Shown piece after piece: positions 54,300-64,000 of a stretch of 64,000 nt of DNA. The notes beneath the pieces were generated by a model. That model saw only the letters and a list, made by a program, of their open reading frames with translations. It searched no databases and was not told the origin of the DNA. The stretch's first letter is position 1, and each line of letters begins with the position of its first letter. The translations under genes were made by a program, and so were the position numbers. Source of the DNA: Lepeophtheirus salmonis (Eukaryota; Arthropoda; Copepoda; Siphonostomatoida; Caligidae); contig NC_052132.2 of the NCBI RefSeq assembly GCF_016086655.4, forward strand, positions 15,626,805 through 15,690,804, in the 5' to 3' direction.

Positions 54300-54680
54300 A
54301 ACAATAAGCAATTACTAACAAAACAAAACAAAATTACATTTGGACGTTATCCACGAATTTCTATTGGACAACTCCAGGCAGATGGACGTCTCCAGGACCA
54401 CTGTCTACGCCGCCAGCAAGACTCAAATGTTGGAGAGAAAGGAGAGCTCTGTCAAAAAGACCAAAATGGGCCCGAAGATTTAAAAAAACAGCCAATCCCC
54501 TCAAGTCTACGAGTGCCCATGCAAGATACCTCGGGATTTCACAACAGACTGTCCAGAGAGCTATAAAAAAAAGTGGGTGGAAACAGCCTTATGAGGGTGG
54601 AAAGACCACTTTTGACACCAGCAATGAAAGAAATCCATCTCCTCCGTTGCAAGAATAAGTACTTTGATTTCTTTTGAACC
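54300..54680 (+). pseudogene. Mariner transposase N-terminal fragment
   Basis: Same segment as 33600-33970. Pieces: MDVSRTTVYAASKTQMLERK (54380), SSVKKTKMGPKI, SAHARYLGISQQTVQRAIKK (54510), LMRVERPLLTPAMKEIHLLR. The two helix-turn-helix motifs are visible. It ends before any catalytic residue. Three frameshifts. Confidence 0.75.
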
Positions 54681-54724
54681 CTTTTTTGACATTTTTGGCA
54701 CCCCCTTAAATCTCTGATGCCTCC

Positions 54725-54768
54725 AATGTCGATCCTAAATTCTACTCTGAGTCAAGCAAGGGCTTACA
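54725..54768 (+). repeat. F repeat, left part interrupted by D3
   Basis: TCGATCCTAAATTCTACTCT, GAGTCAAGCAAGGGCTTACA are the middle of F. The sequence continues at 55083 after the inserted element. Confidence 0.65.
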
Positions 54769-55082
54769 TAAGCTTGATAGAAATACAAGGTTAGACCATC
54801 ATGTAATAGGGCTTTCTGGAGTTTCCAATCTGATGTATGGTACCGACTGCTAGGCAAGACAGGGGGATTTTTACAAAACACGCAACCATTCATAGTCTAT
54901 GACGTCACTATTCTAGAAATTTCAATTTAATGTATCGTACTGACTGCTGGGTTGGAAAACAGATTTTGACCAAACACGCAACCACTCATCTACTACTACG
55001 GCGTCAATATTAAAAGCGTGGTGGAAGTCAAACATCAGTCGCAAACGTGTTATAGTATAACCATGTATTTCTATTAACCTTG
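54769..55082. mobile_element. D3, 314-bp element with perfect 8-bp duplication
   Basis: Ends TAAGCTTGATAGAAATACAA and (reversed) CAAGGTTAATAGAAATACAT. GGCTTACA stands directly before (54761-54768) and after (55083-55090). Two internal units, each with a GACGTCA-type site (54900; decayed GGCGTCA near 54998) and AC(C/T)GACTGCT.GG. The best-preserved D copy and clear evidence that D moves by a cut-and-paste mechanism making 8-bp duplications. Confidence 0.9.
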
Positions 55083-55150
55083 GGCTTACACATATACCTC
55101 CAGATTAAACACTCATTGTATCTCTCCGTCTTTCATGAGCACATAGACTA
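55083..55150 (+). repeat. F repeat, right part
   Basis: GGCTTACACATATACCTCCA, CTCTCCGTCTTTCATGAGCA, CATAGA continue the F order from 54768. Confidence 0.6.
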
Positions 55151-56044
55151 GTTATTACTTTATACTTAGATGTTCTGTCCTCAAGAATTAAATAATAATG
55201 ATACAGACTTTGGATAATAAAAGACCCTGTTCAAATTGCCAACTAGGAAAAGCCGCTCCCACTATCTATGACATATTTTATACACCTCTGTCCATATGTA
55301 GATATGAACAAATCAAGATGGAATTAAAACCCTTAATCTAGTCCTCTTCTTTAATAACGTTTCAAATCTTATTAAGCAATGAGGCATTTAACAAACAAAA
55401 GAGATCTAATGAATATAAATTAGTTTGAAATGTGGTGTTTTTACGATGAAGCATGCCTACATAAAATCAACATTCTTTAATTGAGAGGCAATAAGATGTA
55501 TGAATGTAACTAGGTATGTAGGTGGGCAGGATAGTCTGCACACATATATAGATAGAGTCTTTGGGGGAATGCATGATCATGGTGTAGCCTTGATGACGAG
55601 TAACGAGTCTAATACAAACCATATAGGTATATAAATATTTAACACTTAAAAAACTGGTTTCTTATTGGTGGAAAAAGTATAATTTATCTAGGAATTAATG
55701 TTTTTAAAGCCTCGAGAATCATAACAAGGTTATATTTCAAGTCTATTGACGAATTACGAAAAATATTTAATCATTTTTATCATATGAAAAATACTAGAAG
55801 TTCAAAAAAAAGTATCTGAAATAAAATTAAACCTTTATTGGAAAAAAGTATTTTTAGAAAATCTAATGTCGTTATTTTTAGTGTATCACGCAATCCTTCT
55901 TCCAAAAAGAAACAGAAAAACGCCTAAAAGTATCTGGTAGTTAGCCAAATAAGTCAATCATACCAACTGCTATTTATCTCTTACGTACTCCCATGCTATA
56001 ATTCCCATATTATTTCTCTATAATTTTTTTAATGAATTACATAT
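55151..56044. other. No recognised gene
   Basis: A/T-rich spacer; TTCTGTCCTCAAGAATTAAA (55180) matches 35585 next to another F end. Confidence 0.35.
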
Positions 56045-56400
56045 ATATATATAAGATGTTACGAGCATTTCCCGAAAGAGCGGACTTATTACACATTGCC
56101 CGGGCATTATGTAAAAAGAACACTCTAGTGGGCAATTTGAAAAAACCAGGGTGACATTGCATGATATAGGAAACCACCACCAAATGACAGCCTAATGACA
56201 GCCCTCCTAATTATCCTTTATGTACGGGTTTTAAAAAGCATCAGCGGGCAGCCAAAACATGAGATACATATATTTTCTTCCGTATACAGATCGGTTGAAG
56301 GGATTTTCTAAAATTCCTAACTGAACCCACTAGCCCACGGGTTGTAAAGAGTATCGCCAGGGTAGCATAGTGTGATATAGGAAACTGCTACCCAATATTT
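56045..56400 (+). repeat. Distant A-family relative with two 210-bp units
   Basis: CCAGGGTGACATTGCATGAT then ATAGGAAACCACCACC, and CCAGGGTAGCATAGTGTGAT then ATAGGAAACTGCTACC, are about 210 bp apart and resemble the A internal unit (GGTAGTGTGGGATAGTTAAA, CACCGCC). No terminal repeats seen. Confidence 0.45.
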
Positions 56401-56525
56401 ATATGATGACATAACTTTTTAATACTAATCTATAATATCCGTTCTCGGATTAGCCACGTATAGTACTTGGTCTACCAGACTGTGACCGTTTTTTTTTTTT
56501 TTTTTTTTTTTGGTAGGAGGAATAT

Positions 56526-56725
56526 TTAGTGATGTCATATGTTCAAAATTACTAGGCAGTTTTTGTGTAGGACTCTATGGAGAAGCCTAGACAGTCGGCC
56601 CATAATATGACTGATGACTCGTGATGGATTGGAGACAGAAATAAATGATTTATGGTCTTTATGCATTAGAAATGACGTCATCACAAAACTTTAGTAGTGA
56701 GTAGGAATGGAGTAGCGAATCGTTG
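56526..56725 (+). repeat. N repeat copy 2
   Basis: Counterpart of 20430-20630; TGACGTCA at 56673-56680 near its right end, and a mutated TGATGTCA at 56530. A 22-base T run (56490-56511) precedes it. Confidence 0.65.
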
Positions 56726-56877
56726 ATATTGTTCATACCTTGGGAAATAGAAGTAAATCCCGCCATTACTCTTCCCTGCGATCGTCCATCAATATTCTGA
56801 ATCTGAATAAGTTTAGACATGGGCAACCCTGGGATCATTGCATATGAGATGCAGATTTAGCTGAAAAAATCATAACT

Positions 56878-57180
56878 GAAGTGTTTGCAAGGGTGTTCGT
56901 ACTCCTCCCAAAATTAAGGAATTTTAGCTTTTTACAAGACAATTTACCATTTGAAATTTATAAAAAAAATATATAAAATTTAATTTATTTTTTCAAATTT
57001 TCTTCCAAAAAATTAAATTTTATGTTGATAGCTATAAATTTTTAAAAAAATTAGAGAACAGCTGTAGATGTTGGATTTTTTTTCCCAAAAATGTAATATT
57101 TTTCAAATTTTTTTAGAATAATAAAACTTTAAATTTTTTGAAATAGATTGGATTTTTTTTTCCGAATATAATCTTATATC
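56878..57180. mobile_element. E4a, E element nested in mariner P1
   Basis: Starts GTGTTTGCAAGGGTGTTCG (compare CGTTTGCAGGGGTATTTG in E4b), followed by A/T-rich units with AATTTAATTTATTTTTTC and TTCCAAAAAATTAAATTTTA. Occupies the same position in both mariners of the pair. Confidence 0.55.
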
Positions 57181-57239
57181 CTTCGAAAAGAAAACGAACT
57201 CATTGCGGCCATTACTGTATAACTCCGTGCCGGATGTAC

Positions 57240-57720
57240 GCCCAAGGAGATGATTGAGTTTACAGAGCTGTCAATATCTACTGTTTTACAAAGGCTTTCA
57301 AGGGTCAAGAACACCTGACAGGAAAATTCATTATCGTTCTGAGAGCATAGAAACGTACTTCAAATATGCAAGAGGCCTTGCTGGATCTGATCGACGACGA
57401 CACCAGCATCTCCATGATAAATATGGCTTGCAGGATGAATGTGAACTTCCATAATATTAGGACCGCCGTCCGCTGTGATATGAGGTCAGGCAGGTTATGC
57501 ATGTCAAGAGAGTTGAGCAAAGTTCGAAGCTCCTAGCTTGCCAGATCCGAACCCCTTGGAATGCTTTCTATGGGACGTTTAATAAACGTACACCTAAGAC
57601 TCCTAGCGGGCTTCCATACTCGAGGCATTGGCCAAATTTGCAAGGAGTTCCTCATCAAGACCTGTGCCAGGTGGAAAGCTGTTGTTCAATGTAGAAGTGG
57701 GTTGTTTAAGTATTAGACTT
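57240..57720 (+). pseudogene. Mariner P1 transposase remnant
   Basis: VRPRRWLSLQSC-type frames aside, the correct order is PKEMIEFTELSISTVLQRLS (N-terminal helix-turn-helix, 57245), decayed middle, PDPNPLGMLSM-like (third aspartate region; the expected PDLNPL is changed, 57550), LINVHLRLL, HTRGIGQICKEF, LIKTCARWKAVVQCRSGLF (tail, 57655-57710). Most of the catalytic domain is deleted. The same deletion is seen in P2. Confidence 0.7.
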
Positions 57721-57765
57721 CATTATAATAGATCCCGTCATATAAGAGCAAAAGATTACTGAATT

Positions 57766-58560
57766 GATACGTTCTAGCATGAAATTCTAGACAGAGAAAA
57801 GTATCTAGAATTCCAACATTCAAGCTATAATACATACCTTTCTTTGTCTTTAGGTATTTTTCAATCCTACCTTTAAGTGAAGAATAACTATAAAGATAGG
57901 TAGGAACGTATGACTGAAGCACCGACTAATCGGTTCAGTCCTAGAACCGATCCAACGCTACTTTGTTTACTTATAAAATAGCTTTGACGTATCAAGTGAG
58001 AAGAGGGAATCGACAGCTGAACACAAAAAACAATGGGTATTTTTGTGTTCCCAAGGTATCGTCTTGATGTATGACATTAAATACGCAATTCGTTTATGTT
58101 AACCATCGATTTACATAAATCGATACAAAGAATTGAATGAACCAATCAATCGTTTTTTTTCTTCATATAAATAATATGAAGCAAAATAAAGGGCATACCT
58201 TATATTTCAAGTGGTATAAACATCCATACATCATGGAGGTCCACATATCCATCATTTTTCTCTTTTTCTGGACTGGTCATGTAATTCAACATATGCCACA
58301 TTAATTTATACTTTTTAATGACATAATTAGGTTAAATAGCCCTACATAATTATATTTTTTATTCAAGTATTTGGTATATTTCGTCATTCTTTTCATACAG
58401 AATAAATCTTCCATTATATTGTTACCCTTGTCTTTGACATAAGGAGTAACATATTTATATGTAATAAACTGGTTAAGGGAGGGAATGGATCATAATTAAT
58501 GAATAGATCATAAAAAAGAGTTTTATGTGTCTGTGAATGCCACGTTGTTCAAATAATATA
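57766..58560. other. Spacer between inverted mariners
   Basis: TCGGTTCAGTCCTAGAACCG (57932) recalls the S repeat. A/T-rich otherwise. No gene. Confidence 0.35.
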
Positions 58561-58602
58561 CAGGGTGGGGATTTTAAAACAGGAAAATTAAAGTATAATA
58601 TG

Positions 58603-59082
58603 TCAGGGTTGTCTCCATATATATATATATATAAATATTTTTTTTTTAATTTGGGGGGAAGGGGGAGAGAAGGGCTTGGTTTTTGAAAGAATTTTGAATA
58701 TTTTTTTCGAAAATTACAATTTTTAGGAAAAAAATTGAAAAATTAAATTTTTTAGGAACAAATTTCAAAAATCCTGAGCTTTTCATACAAAAATGATTTT
58801 TTTTTTTCAAAAATTAGATTTCAATTATTAAATTTTTCGGAGATAAATTTCAAAACTCCATAGTTATTCTCAAAATATAAAACTTTTTGGAAACAAATTT
58901 CAAAGATCCAGATCCTTTCAGAAAAAAATGAATTTGTTTGACAATTACATTGAACTTCAAATATTAAATTTTTGAAAAAATATATCAAATATAGCATTTT
59001 CTTGTAAGAATAAAAAAATTCGTTTATTTGAGGGGGGGGGGCTATAGCCTTCCAGACCTCCACTTGCAGACGCCCCTCTATA
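58603..59082. mobile_element. E2, E element nested in mariner P2
   Basis: CAGGGTTGTCTCCATATATA with G run at the left, G run with TTGCAGACGCCCCT at the right. Flanks TAATATGT and CTATATGT match in six of eight positions, a decayed 8-bp duplication. The interior has A/T units with ACAAATTTCAAA(A/G)ATCC. Confidence 0.7.
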
Positions 59083-59117
59083 TGTTAAAAGTTTATTTCC
59101 CAAAATCCATTCAGTAA

Positions 59118-59735
59118 TCTTTTGCTCTTATATGAAGGAATCTATTATAGCAAAGTCTAATACTCAAACAAACCACTTCTACATTGAACAACAGCTTCCT
59201 ACCTGGCACAGGTCTGAGGAGGAACTCCTTGCCAATTTGGCCAATGTCTCGAGTATGGAAGTCCGCTAGGAGTCTTAGGTGTACGTTTATTAAACGTCCC
59301 ATAGAAAGCATTCCAAGGGGTTCGGATCCGGCGAGCTAGAAGCTTCAAACTTTGGTCAACTCTCTTGATCTATATAGCCTCCGACAGAATTTGCCTGACC
59401 TTTAAAGGTAGTTCTTGCACCTTATGTACAGCGAACAGTGGTCCTAATGTTGTGGAAGTCCACATTCATCCTGCCAGCCAGATTTATCATAAGATGCTGG
59501 TGTCGTTGTTGATCAGATCCAGTAAGACCTCTTGCATATTTGGAGTACGTTTTTTGCTCTCAGAAGGATCATGAATTTTCCTGTCAGGTGTTCCTGACCC
59601 ATCAAACTCTTTGAAAGTCTTTGAAAAACAGTAGATTTTGATGGCTCTATAGACTCAATCATCTCCTTGGGCGTACATCCGGCATAGAGGCATACAATAA
59701 TGGCTGCAATGCGTTCATTTTCGAAGGATATAGGA
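59118..59735 (-). pseudogene. Mariner P2 transposase remnant
   Basis: Minus strand: PKEMIESIEPSKSTVFQRLS-like N-terminus (59670-59600), middle lost, SPDPNPLECFLW-like region (59325), MGRLINVHLRLLADFHTRD (59310-59250), LIQTCARWEAVVQCRSGLF-like tail (59215-59160). Same deletion endpoints as P1. Confidence 0.7.
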
Positions 59736-60085
59736 TTATATTCAGGATTTGGGGGAAGGGCTGAGTTTTTTTAATTTAAAAAAAATCCAATCTTTTTCAA
59801 AAAATTTGAAAAAATGTATTATCCTAAAAAAATTGGGAAAAGTTTTTTTTTTTTAATAAAAATTTTATATATTCAAAACATAAAAAATCTACAACTGGTC
59901 GCAAAAATTTAAAAAAATTATAGCTATCAACATAAAATTAAATTTTTTGGAAGAAAATTTTAAAAAATAAATTGAATTTTAGATGTTGTTTTTTTTATTT
60001 CAAATAGTAAATTTTCTTGTAAAAAGCAAAAATTGCTAAATTTTGGAAAAAGAACAAATACCCCTGCAAACGCTCCTGGTACAAT
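59735..60085. mobile_element. E4b, E element nested in mariner P2
   Basis: GGATTTGGGGGAAGGGCTGAG at the left and CCCCTGCAAACGCTCCTG at the right, with A/T-rich units between. Equivalent to E4a. Confidence 0.6.
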
Positions 60086-60172
60086 TTTGTCAGCGAAATC
60101 TGCATCTCATATGCAATGATCTCAGGGTTGCCAATGTCTAAACTTATTCAGACTCAAAATTTCCAACCTATA

Positions 60173-60869
60173 CATCTCTAAGGACAAAGTCATATTAATA
60201 AAATTCAAATATTGATATTATTTAGGTACAGGGATTCCGTAACAGTCCTTAGTTAGATACTGTTTTTGAAGAATGAAATGGTTGCTTGAGACCCAACATC
60301 AAAACTGAATCAAAGAACAAAGCCACATGATGGTACAAAATGACCTTATTCATGAAATAGTAAAAAAACAAAAGTGAATACTAAATATATAATGTATATT
60401 TATATGTTTAATTAGTTTTTAAATGGACTTATGAACGAGTAGTCCGTTGGTATGATTTTAGAAAATTAATCATATCAGTATTTATGAGGGGATTCATGCT
60501 TGATTGAAAGAGGAGTAACGATTTGATATATTTGATTCTTAAAATGTCAATTATTTTGTTTTGTTTTTTGTATTATAATATCACAACAAAATCTTCAATT
60601 TAAAATCGGGAAGAAAAAACAAACATCGATGTATCATCTTGGTAATACTTTATACAATCATTCCAATAGATATAGTCAAAGTAATTATTTTATTCACCTT
60701 TATCAAAGAAAAGTATGTTATACTCTTTGTGGTTTGAGAACAATTAGTCATTCGACAGAGTACAACAAAAAAATCCGGAGCTTTTGATCTATCTACTTTA
60801 AATTAAGATAAAATGATCATTTTTTAAGATATATTCAAAAAACAAAAACTGAACAACAGATACAACTAT
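60173..60869. other. No feature seen
   Basis: A/T-rich spacer. Confidence 0.35.
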
Positions 60870-61120
60870 TGATAATATATTTCACTCAATAACGGCCTCA
60901 ATTCGAGATCATGGACCGCATATAGAACTTGGAATACATAGTACTAGCAATACTCCTAGAGTCAATCATGAGTTGGTTTGGAAGAGGATCTTTGAGACCA
61001 CAGCATTGCTAATATCATGATTTTTGTTCACCAAAATCATCCAAAAAGAACACTTGAGTTCTACTTCAGAAAATGTAATAGGCTGCTTTGAATCCTCATT
61101 TGTTGACTCCATGGCAAAGT
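60870..61120 (-). pseudogene. Mariner remnant: N-terminus joined to C-terminus
   Basis: Minus strand begins MESTNEDSKQPITFSEVELK and ISNAVVSKILFQ near 61110-60990 and soon reaches GPSRIEAVIE-like sequence at 60905, the conserved tail. The whole catalytic domain is absent. The N-terminal match is weak. Confidence 0.4.
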
Positions 61121-61612
61121 GAAACGGTTATACGTATACTTCACCACAAAAATAGTATTACGCAATATTTACGCAACTATTTTATAAAAGGAATTAAATA
61201 GTTGTATTCTGTGGCACATTATAAAGTTCACAAGCCCACAGTTTTATTACTCACAAATACATCATAACCACGTTGTTTGAATAGATTAAAATGAAAGGAT
61301 TGTATCAAAATATAGTTGGTAATTAAAACGATCAATGTTGTACTTAAATAAGAAACTTTAGGAGAAAAGAAATTGCAGGTTCTACACAACATATATATTG
61401 ATAAAGATGTAGAGGATATTATTTTCATACGTGTTGGATAAACCAATGAAAATACAGATAAGTAAATTAAACAATACCTAAGTGACATTGAAACAAATTG
61501 TACCTTGAGAGTAAAGAACCACTTACAGTGGAATGCACAATTCAAAATTGATAAAATAAACTAGACAAATTGTCTGAAGGTAATGTATAGATACGATACA
61601 GACTAAATATTA
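61121..61612. other. No recognised gene
   Basis: The 105-codon minus frame (61228-61545) lacks motifs and covers A/T-rich DNA. Confidence 0.35.
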
Positions 61613-62473
61613 GATTGGAGAAAAAGTAATTTCGTATTTTCGCTTATTTCAATGCTTAAGAAGAAGTGTTATAATCGTCTGATTTAAGCCAACTATTCCC
61701 TGTTCTGCTTGATAATTTGTTTACATCGAGAATCCAACTTCATAATACCCTTTTGGCAAAAAAATCGAAGAACCAATTTTCACAGGCCTCTATAGAGGGC
61801 AAATTTGTACCCCAAGGGCGTTGGCTATAGACAAGAACAGGTGGTAATCACTTGTTGTCAGGTTGGACTGGAGGATGGATGTATAAGAACTTCCCATCTG
61901 AGCTCCCAGAGCTTTTGGTGTGTCATCAAAGATGAGTGCTGCCTGGCATTATCTTGATGAAACACGATTCATCTCCTATTCGAGTATATATATATATATT
62001 CAGCCTTCTCAAATGGTTCAAAACACCTTTATGAGACTGAGACGATGCTACAACAGCTAACATGACGGTCTATCTCATTATTTTCCATGATTTTTTTTCA
62101 ACAAAAGGCCTGTCAGTGCGTGGCACATTATTCACTTCTACTACCCCAGAACGAAATCGCTCTAAAAACTATTGTACAACACGAACTGAAAGAGTATCGG
62201 CCATGTATTCATTACAAAGAATTTTATTGCTTTCGACGTGTTTATTCCTTTCAGGTAGTGAAAATGTAAAATATGGCGAATTTCTTCATTTGAGACCTCC
62301 ATACTCGACGCACGATAATTTACCGCTGAAATGACCATTTGCAATACTGTACAAAAAGCGATGGTAGTACGCCTTTACTATACCCAATCAAATGACCGGA
62401 TGTAGCCAATAATGAACAATATATAGTTAGTTTAAGAAAGGGTAGGAAATACAAAATTACTTTTTCTCCAAAC
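61613..62473 (-). mobile_element. Internally deleted mariner (861 bp)
   Basis: Ends GATTGGAGAAAAAGTAATTT and (reversed) GTTTGGAGAAAAAGTAATTT, TA on both sides (61611-61612, 62474-62475). The same terminus begins the fragment at 63229. Confidence 0.85.
61640..62320 (-). pseudogene. Mariner (DD34D-like) transposase, middle deleted
   Basis: The N-terminus on minus from 62308 reads MEVSNEEIRHIL then HFHYLKGINTSKA, the first helices. After a deletion near 62000 the C-terminus continues VFHQDNARQHSSLMTHQKLW (second aspartate), ELRWEVLIHPSSSPT (third-aspartate region, PYSPDLAPSDY lost to a shift), FFAKRVL-like and IIKQNRE. Frameshifts at several points. The ancestral QDNARPHTS and HPPYSPDL pattern places it with DD34D mariners. 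Confidence 0.8.
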
Positions 62474-62475
62474 TA

Positions 62476-63228
62476 TTATATATCATCTTATTATTTATGT
62501 GAAGAAATTTTGACTATCATATAGAAATACGAATAAATAGCTTCACTTTTAATAAAAAAAAACGGTACTATAGTAAAACACGTACTGATTAAATTAAAAC
62601 TCATACTAAGACATCTCAAGAACCACCCAATATCAATAAGTGGAAAAAACGAAACTGCTATATTCAACCTAAATACAACATTTTTTTTTTTAACTGGATT
62701 GACGTGATATACCTCATAAAAGTATAATTAAATGGATACCTTTTTTTGTTACGTTAATATTATATTTTTCTTGTACATAATACTGTGAGAAGAATTCTAA
62801 CTTTTCTCATAGCTCTCACAGGGAGTAAAATAAAACCCCCTAAGATAAACAAAAAAATCATATTCTTTTAATTAAAAAAAAGGGCATGAAAAACATAATT
62901 TTAATTATTCGGATTTTAAAAACGATATTGAAAAAGGGGATTAAAGGCACCTTATGTTTGAAAGCCTTTTTTTATAGGCACAGTAGAATCTCAATTTAAG
63001 GGATTTTATGAGACTTCCCGAATTTGTACTTCATATAAAGTATCGATTTTCAATCAAATTAAGGGATTTTTATTTCTATTTGTTTAATATAAGACATTTT
63101 AATGTTTAGGATTATTGACCACCTTAGTATTTGCTCTTGTTTAACATCCAATCAAGTATTCCTTAAGTTTGTCAAATTCCTATAGTCGAGCTAATTAAGA
63201 GCTTCAAGAAATAGAACTATAACATAAA
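62476..63228. other. No feature seen
   Basis: A/T-rich with poly(A)/poly(T) tracts. Confidence 0.35.
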
Positions 63229-63490
63229 AGGTTGGGGAAAAAGTAATTTCGTAGTTCCTGCCCTTTTTAACTAATTATATCTTGTTTTTTATTCGTCAGA
63301 TCGGATTATACAAGTGTATAGGTGTGAGTGTATACTACAAATGCTTTTCAAATATATTGCGCTTAGTTTTTCCAATCGTGAATTATCGTGCGTCAAGTAT
63401 GGTGGTCACAAAGGAGGACAAAAGCACTCATATCAACTCACTCAAACGCTTGTCACATAACAGCTGCACGATCAAAATGGATCAAACTTA
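63229..63490 (+). pseudogene. Mariner 5' end fragment
   Basis: AGGTTGGGGAAAAAGTAATT begins the terminal repeat. The leader and start codon region VNYRASSMVVTKED (63381-63420) matches NYRASSMEVSNEE of the 61613 element. Then the sequence switches to the block ACTCATATCAACTCACTCAA shared with 6579. No further transposase. Confidence 0.75.
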
Positions 63491-63594
63491 AGAAATAGTC
63501 GAATATGTTATAAACATAAAATCCACGATATATATACTACTTGGAATCATTTTTAACCTATCAATTCTTTCTTCTTTTTTTCCGGTAAATAAAG

Positions 63595-63699
63595 TCAAAA
63601 TTGAGACTCATTTTGTTTTGCAAATTCGTTGACTATGTCCTCCATCTTAGCAGCTTCAATAAAGTTAGTGGTTCCACGTTCAATGTTCAAAATGTCGAG
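63595..63699 (-). pseudogene. Unidentified C-terminal coding remnant
   Basis: The minus frame reads LDILNIERGTTNFIEAAKME, DIVNEFAKQNESQF and TGA at 63595-63597. It is coding-like and runs, upstream, into a TA repeat and the G copy, so its 5' part is lost. The family is unknown to me: possibly a transposase tail, possibly a host exon. Confidence 0.3.
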
Positions 63700-63714
63700 T
63701 GTATATATATATAT

Positions 63715-63930
63715 ATTTTTTTTTTAATGTTCCTTTAATTGGTTGCACTGACCAATTATAAGTAAACATTATAGTATTACAATTACTTCATCTAACCTAG
63801 GAATCTTTTGGTAAAATCCATTTACATAAAGTGTATTTCTTCTCTGGGAATCACCTGTGCGCGAACGTACACATATTAAGTTCAAGATAATAACTTCTCC
63901 CGAGCGCGTTGTCCATGAGCTAATGTACTA
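63715..63930 (+). repeat. G repeat copy 2
   Basis: Counterpart of 32222-32456 with about 90 percent similarity by eye. Begins after a TA/T run as in the other copy. Confidence 0.8.
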
Positions 63931-64000
63931 GTTTATAAATAATTAAATTCCTAGGGCAACCATATAAAACTCATTTAGGAACTGAAGACTGTTCAAGACC
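63931..64000. other. Window edge
   Basis: A/T-rich; nothing seen. Confidence 0.3.

Larger units (their letters stand above)
56805..57765 (+). mobile_element. Mariner P1 (plus-strand member of inverted pair)
   Basis: From CTGAATAAGTTTAGACATGG to GATTACTGAATTGAT this is the inverted counterpart of 59105-60160, including the nested E element (56878-57180). The outer 5' terminal repeat is decayed and the 3' terminal part is missing after 57765. TA flanks could not be fixed. Confidence 0.75.
58561..60170 (-). mobile_element. Mariner P2 with two nested E elements
   Basis: Left end CAGGGTGGGGATTTTAAAAC and right end (reversed) TAGGTTGGAAATTTTGAGTC, with TA at 58559-58560 and 60171-60172. Length is inflated to 1,610 bp by E2 (58603-59082) and E4b (59735-60085). 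Without them it is about 780 bp, so the mariner itself is internally deleted. Confidence 0.8.

Overview
The window looks like gene-poor, A+T-rich (roughly two thirds A+T) nuclear DNA of an arthropod. The many mariner transposases resemble those I recall from parasitic copepods (sea lice such as Lepeophtheirus or Caligus). That attribution is inference from protein flavour; I saw no host marker gene. There are no operons, ribosome sites, tRNA or rRNA genes, or CRISPR arrays. No complete host protein-coding gene is recognisable. Five short open stretches (7062-7142, 20234-20391, 25126-25301, 52785-52982, 63595-63699) could be isolated exons or remnants.

Most of the readable content is dead transposable elements. 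Tc1/mariner relatives dominate. There is a 1,276-bp element at 18726-20001 with intact ends, TA flanks and a transposase broken only by two nonsense codons, and a 397-bp deletion derivative of it at 40641-41037. Other mariners lie at 132-944, 5265-6230, 7546-8130, 21296-21735, 39560-40570, 41779-42636, 43623-44496, 51220-51835, 56805-57765, 58561-60170 and 61613-62473, with scattered ends elsewhere. Two Tc1-type miniature copies of almost equal length sit at 17436-17963 and 30262-30790. Other classes are a 5'-truncated non-LTR retrotransposon (13122-14720), a Mutator-like transposase (48900-49900), an unclassified conserved ORF (46141-47600), and scraps of hAT-like (9072) and piggyBac-like (11582) coding sequence.

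Between these lie non-autonomous repeats that I named by letter from within-window comparison. E: hAT-like ends with a G run and A/T tandem units. D and K: small elements with 8-bp target duplications. A: a long-inverted-repeat family with about 100-bp internal units. F, G, J, N, O, S and U: dispersed repeats. Several are nested, so relative insertion order can be read: the LINE within an S copy, D1 at the R2/Tc1 boundary, D3 within an F copy, and E within a mariner.

Layout: 0-5 kb, a rearranged mariner, an S copy and a 300-bp tandem array. 5-9 kb, decayed mariners. 9-17 kb, U/F repeats, the LINE and an A element. 17-23 kb, the Tc1 derivative, best mariner, candidate exon and a long inverted repeat. 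23-39 kb, dispersed repeats and small inverted-repeat elements. 39-45 kb, a mariner cluster. 46-52 kb, the unclassified ORF and Mutator-like ORF between A copies. 53-60 kb, nested D3/F and an inverted pair of mariners. 60-64 kb, further mariner ends and a G copy. The palindrome TGACGTCA occurs 13 times, far more than base composition predicts. The elements share transposition and nesting, not a metabolic pathway.
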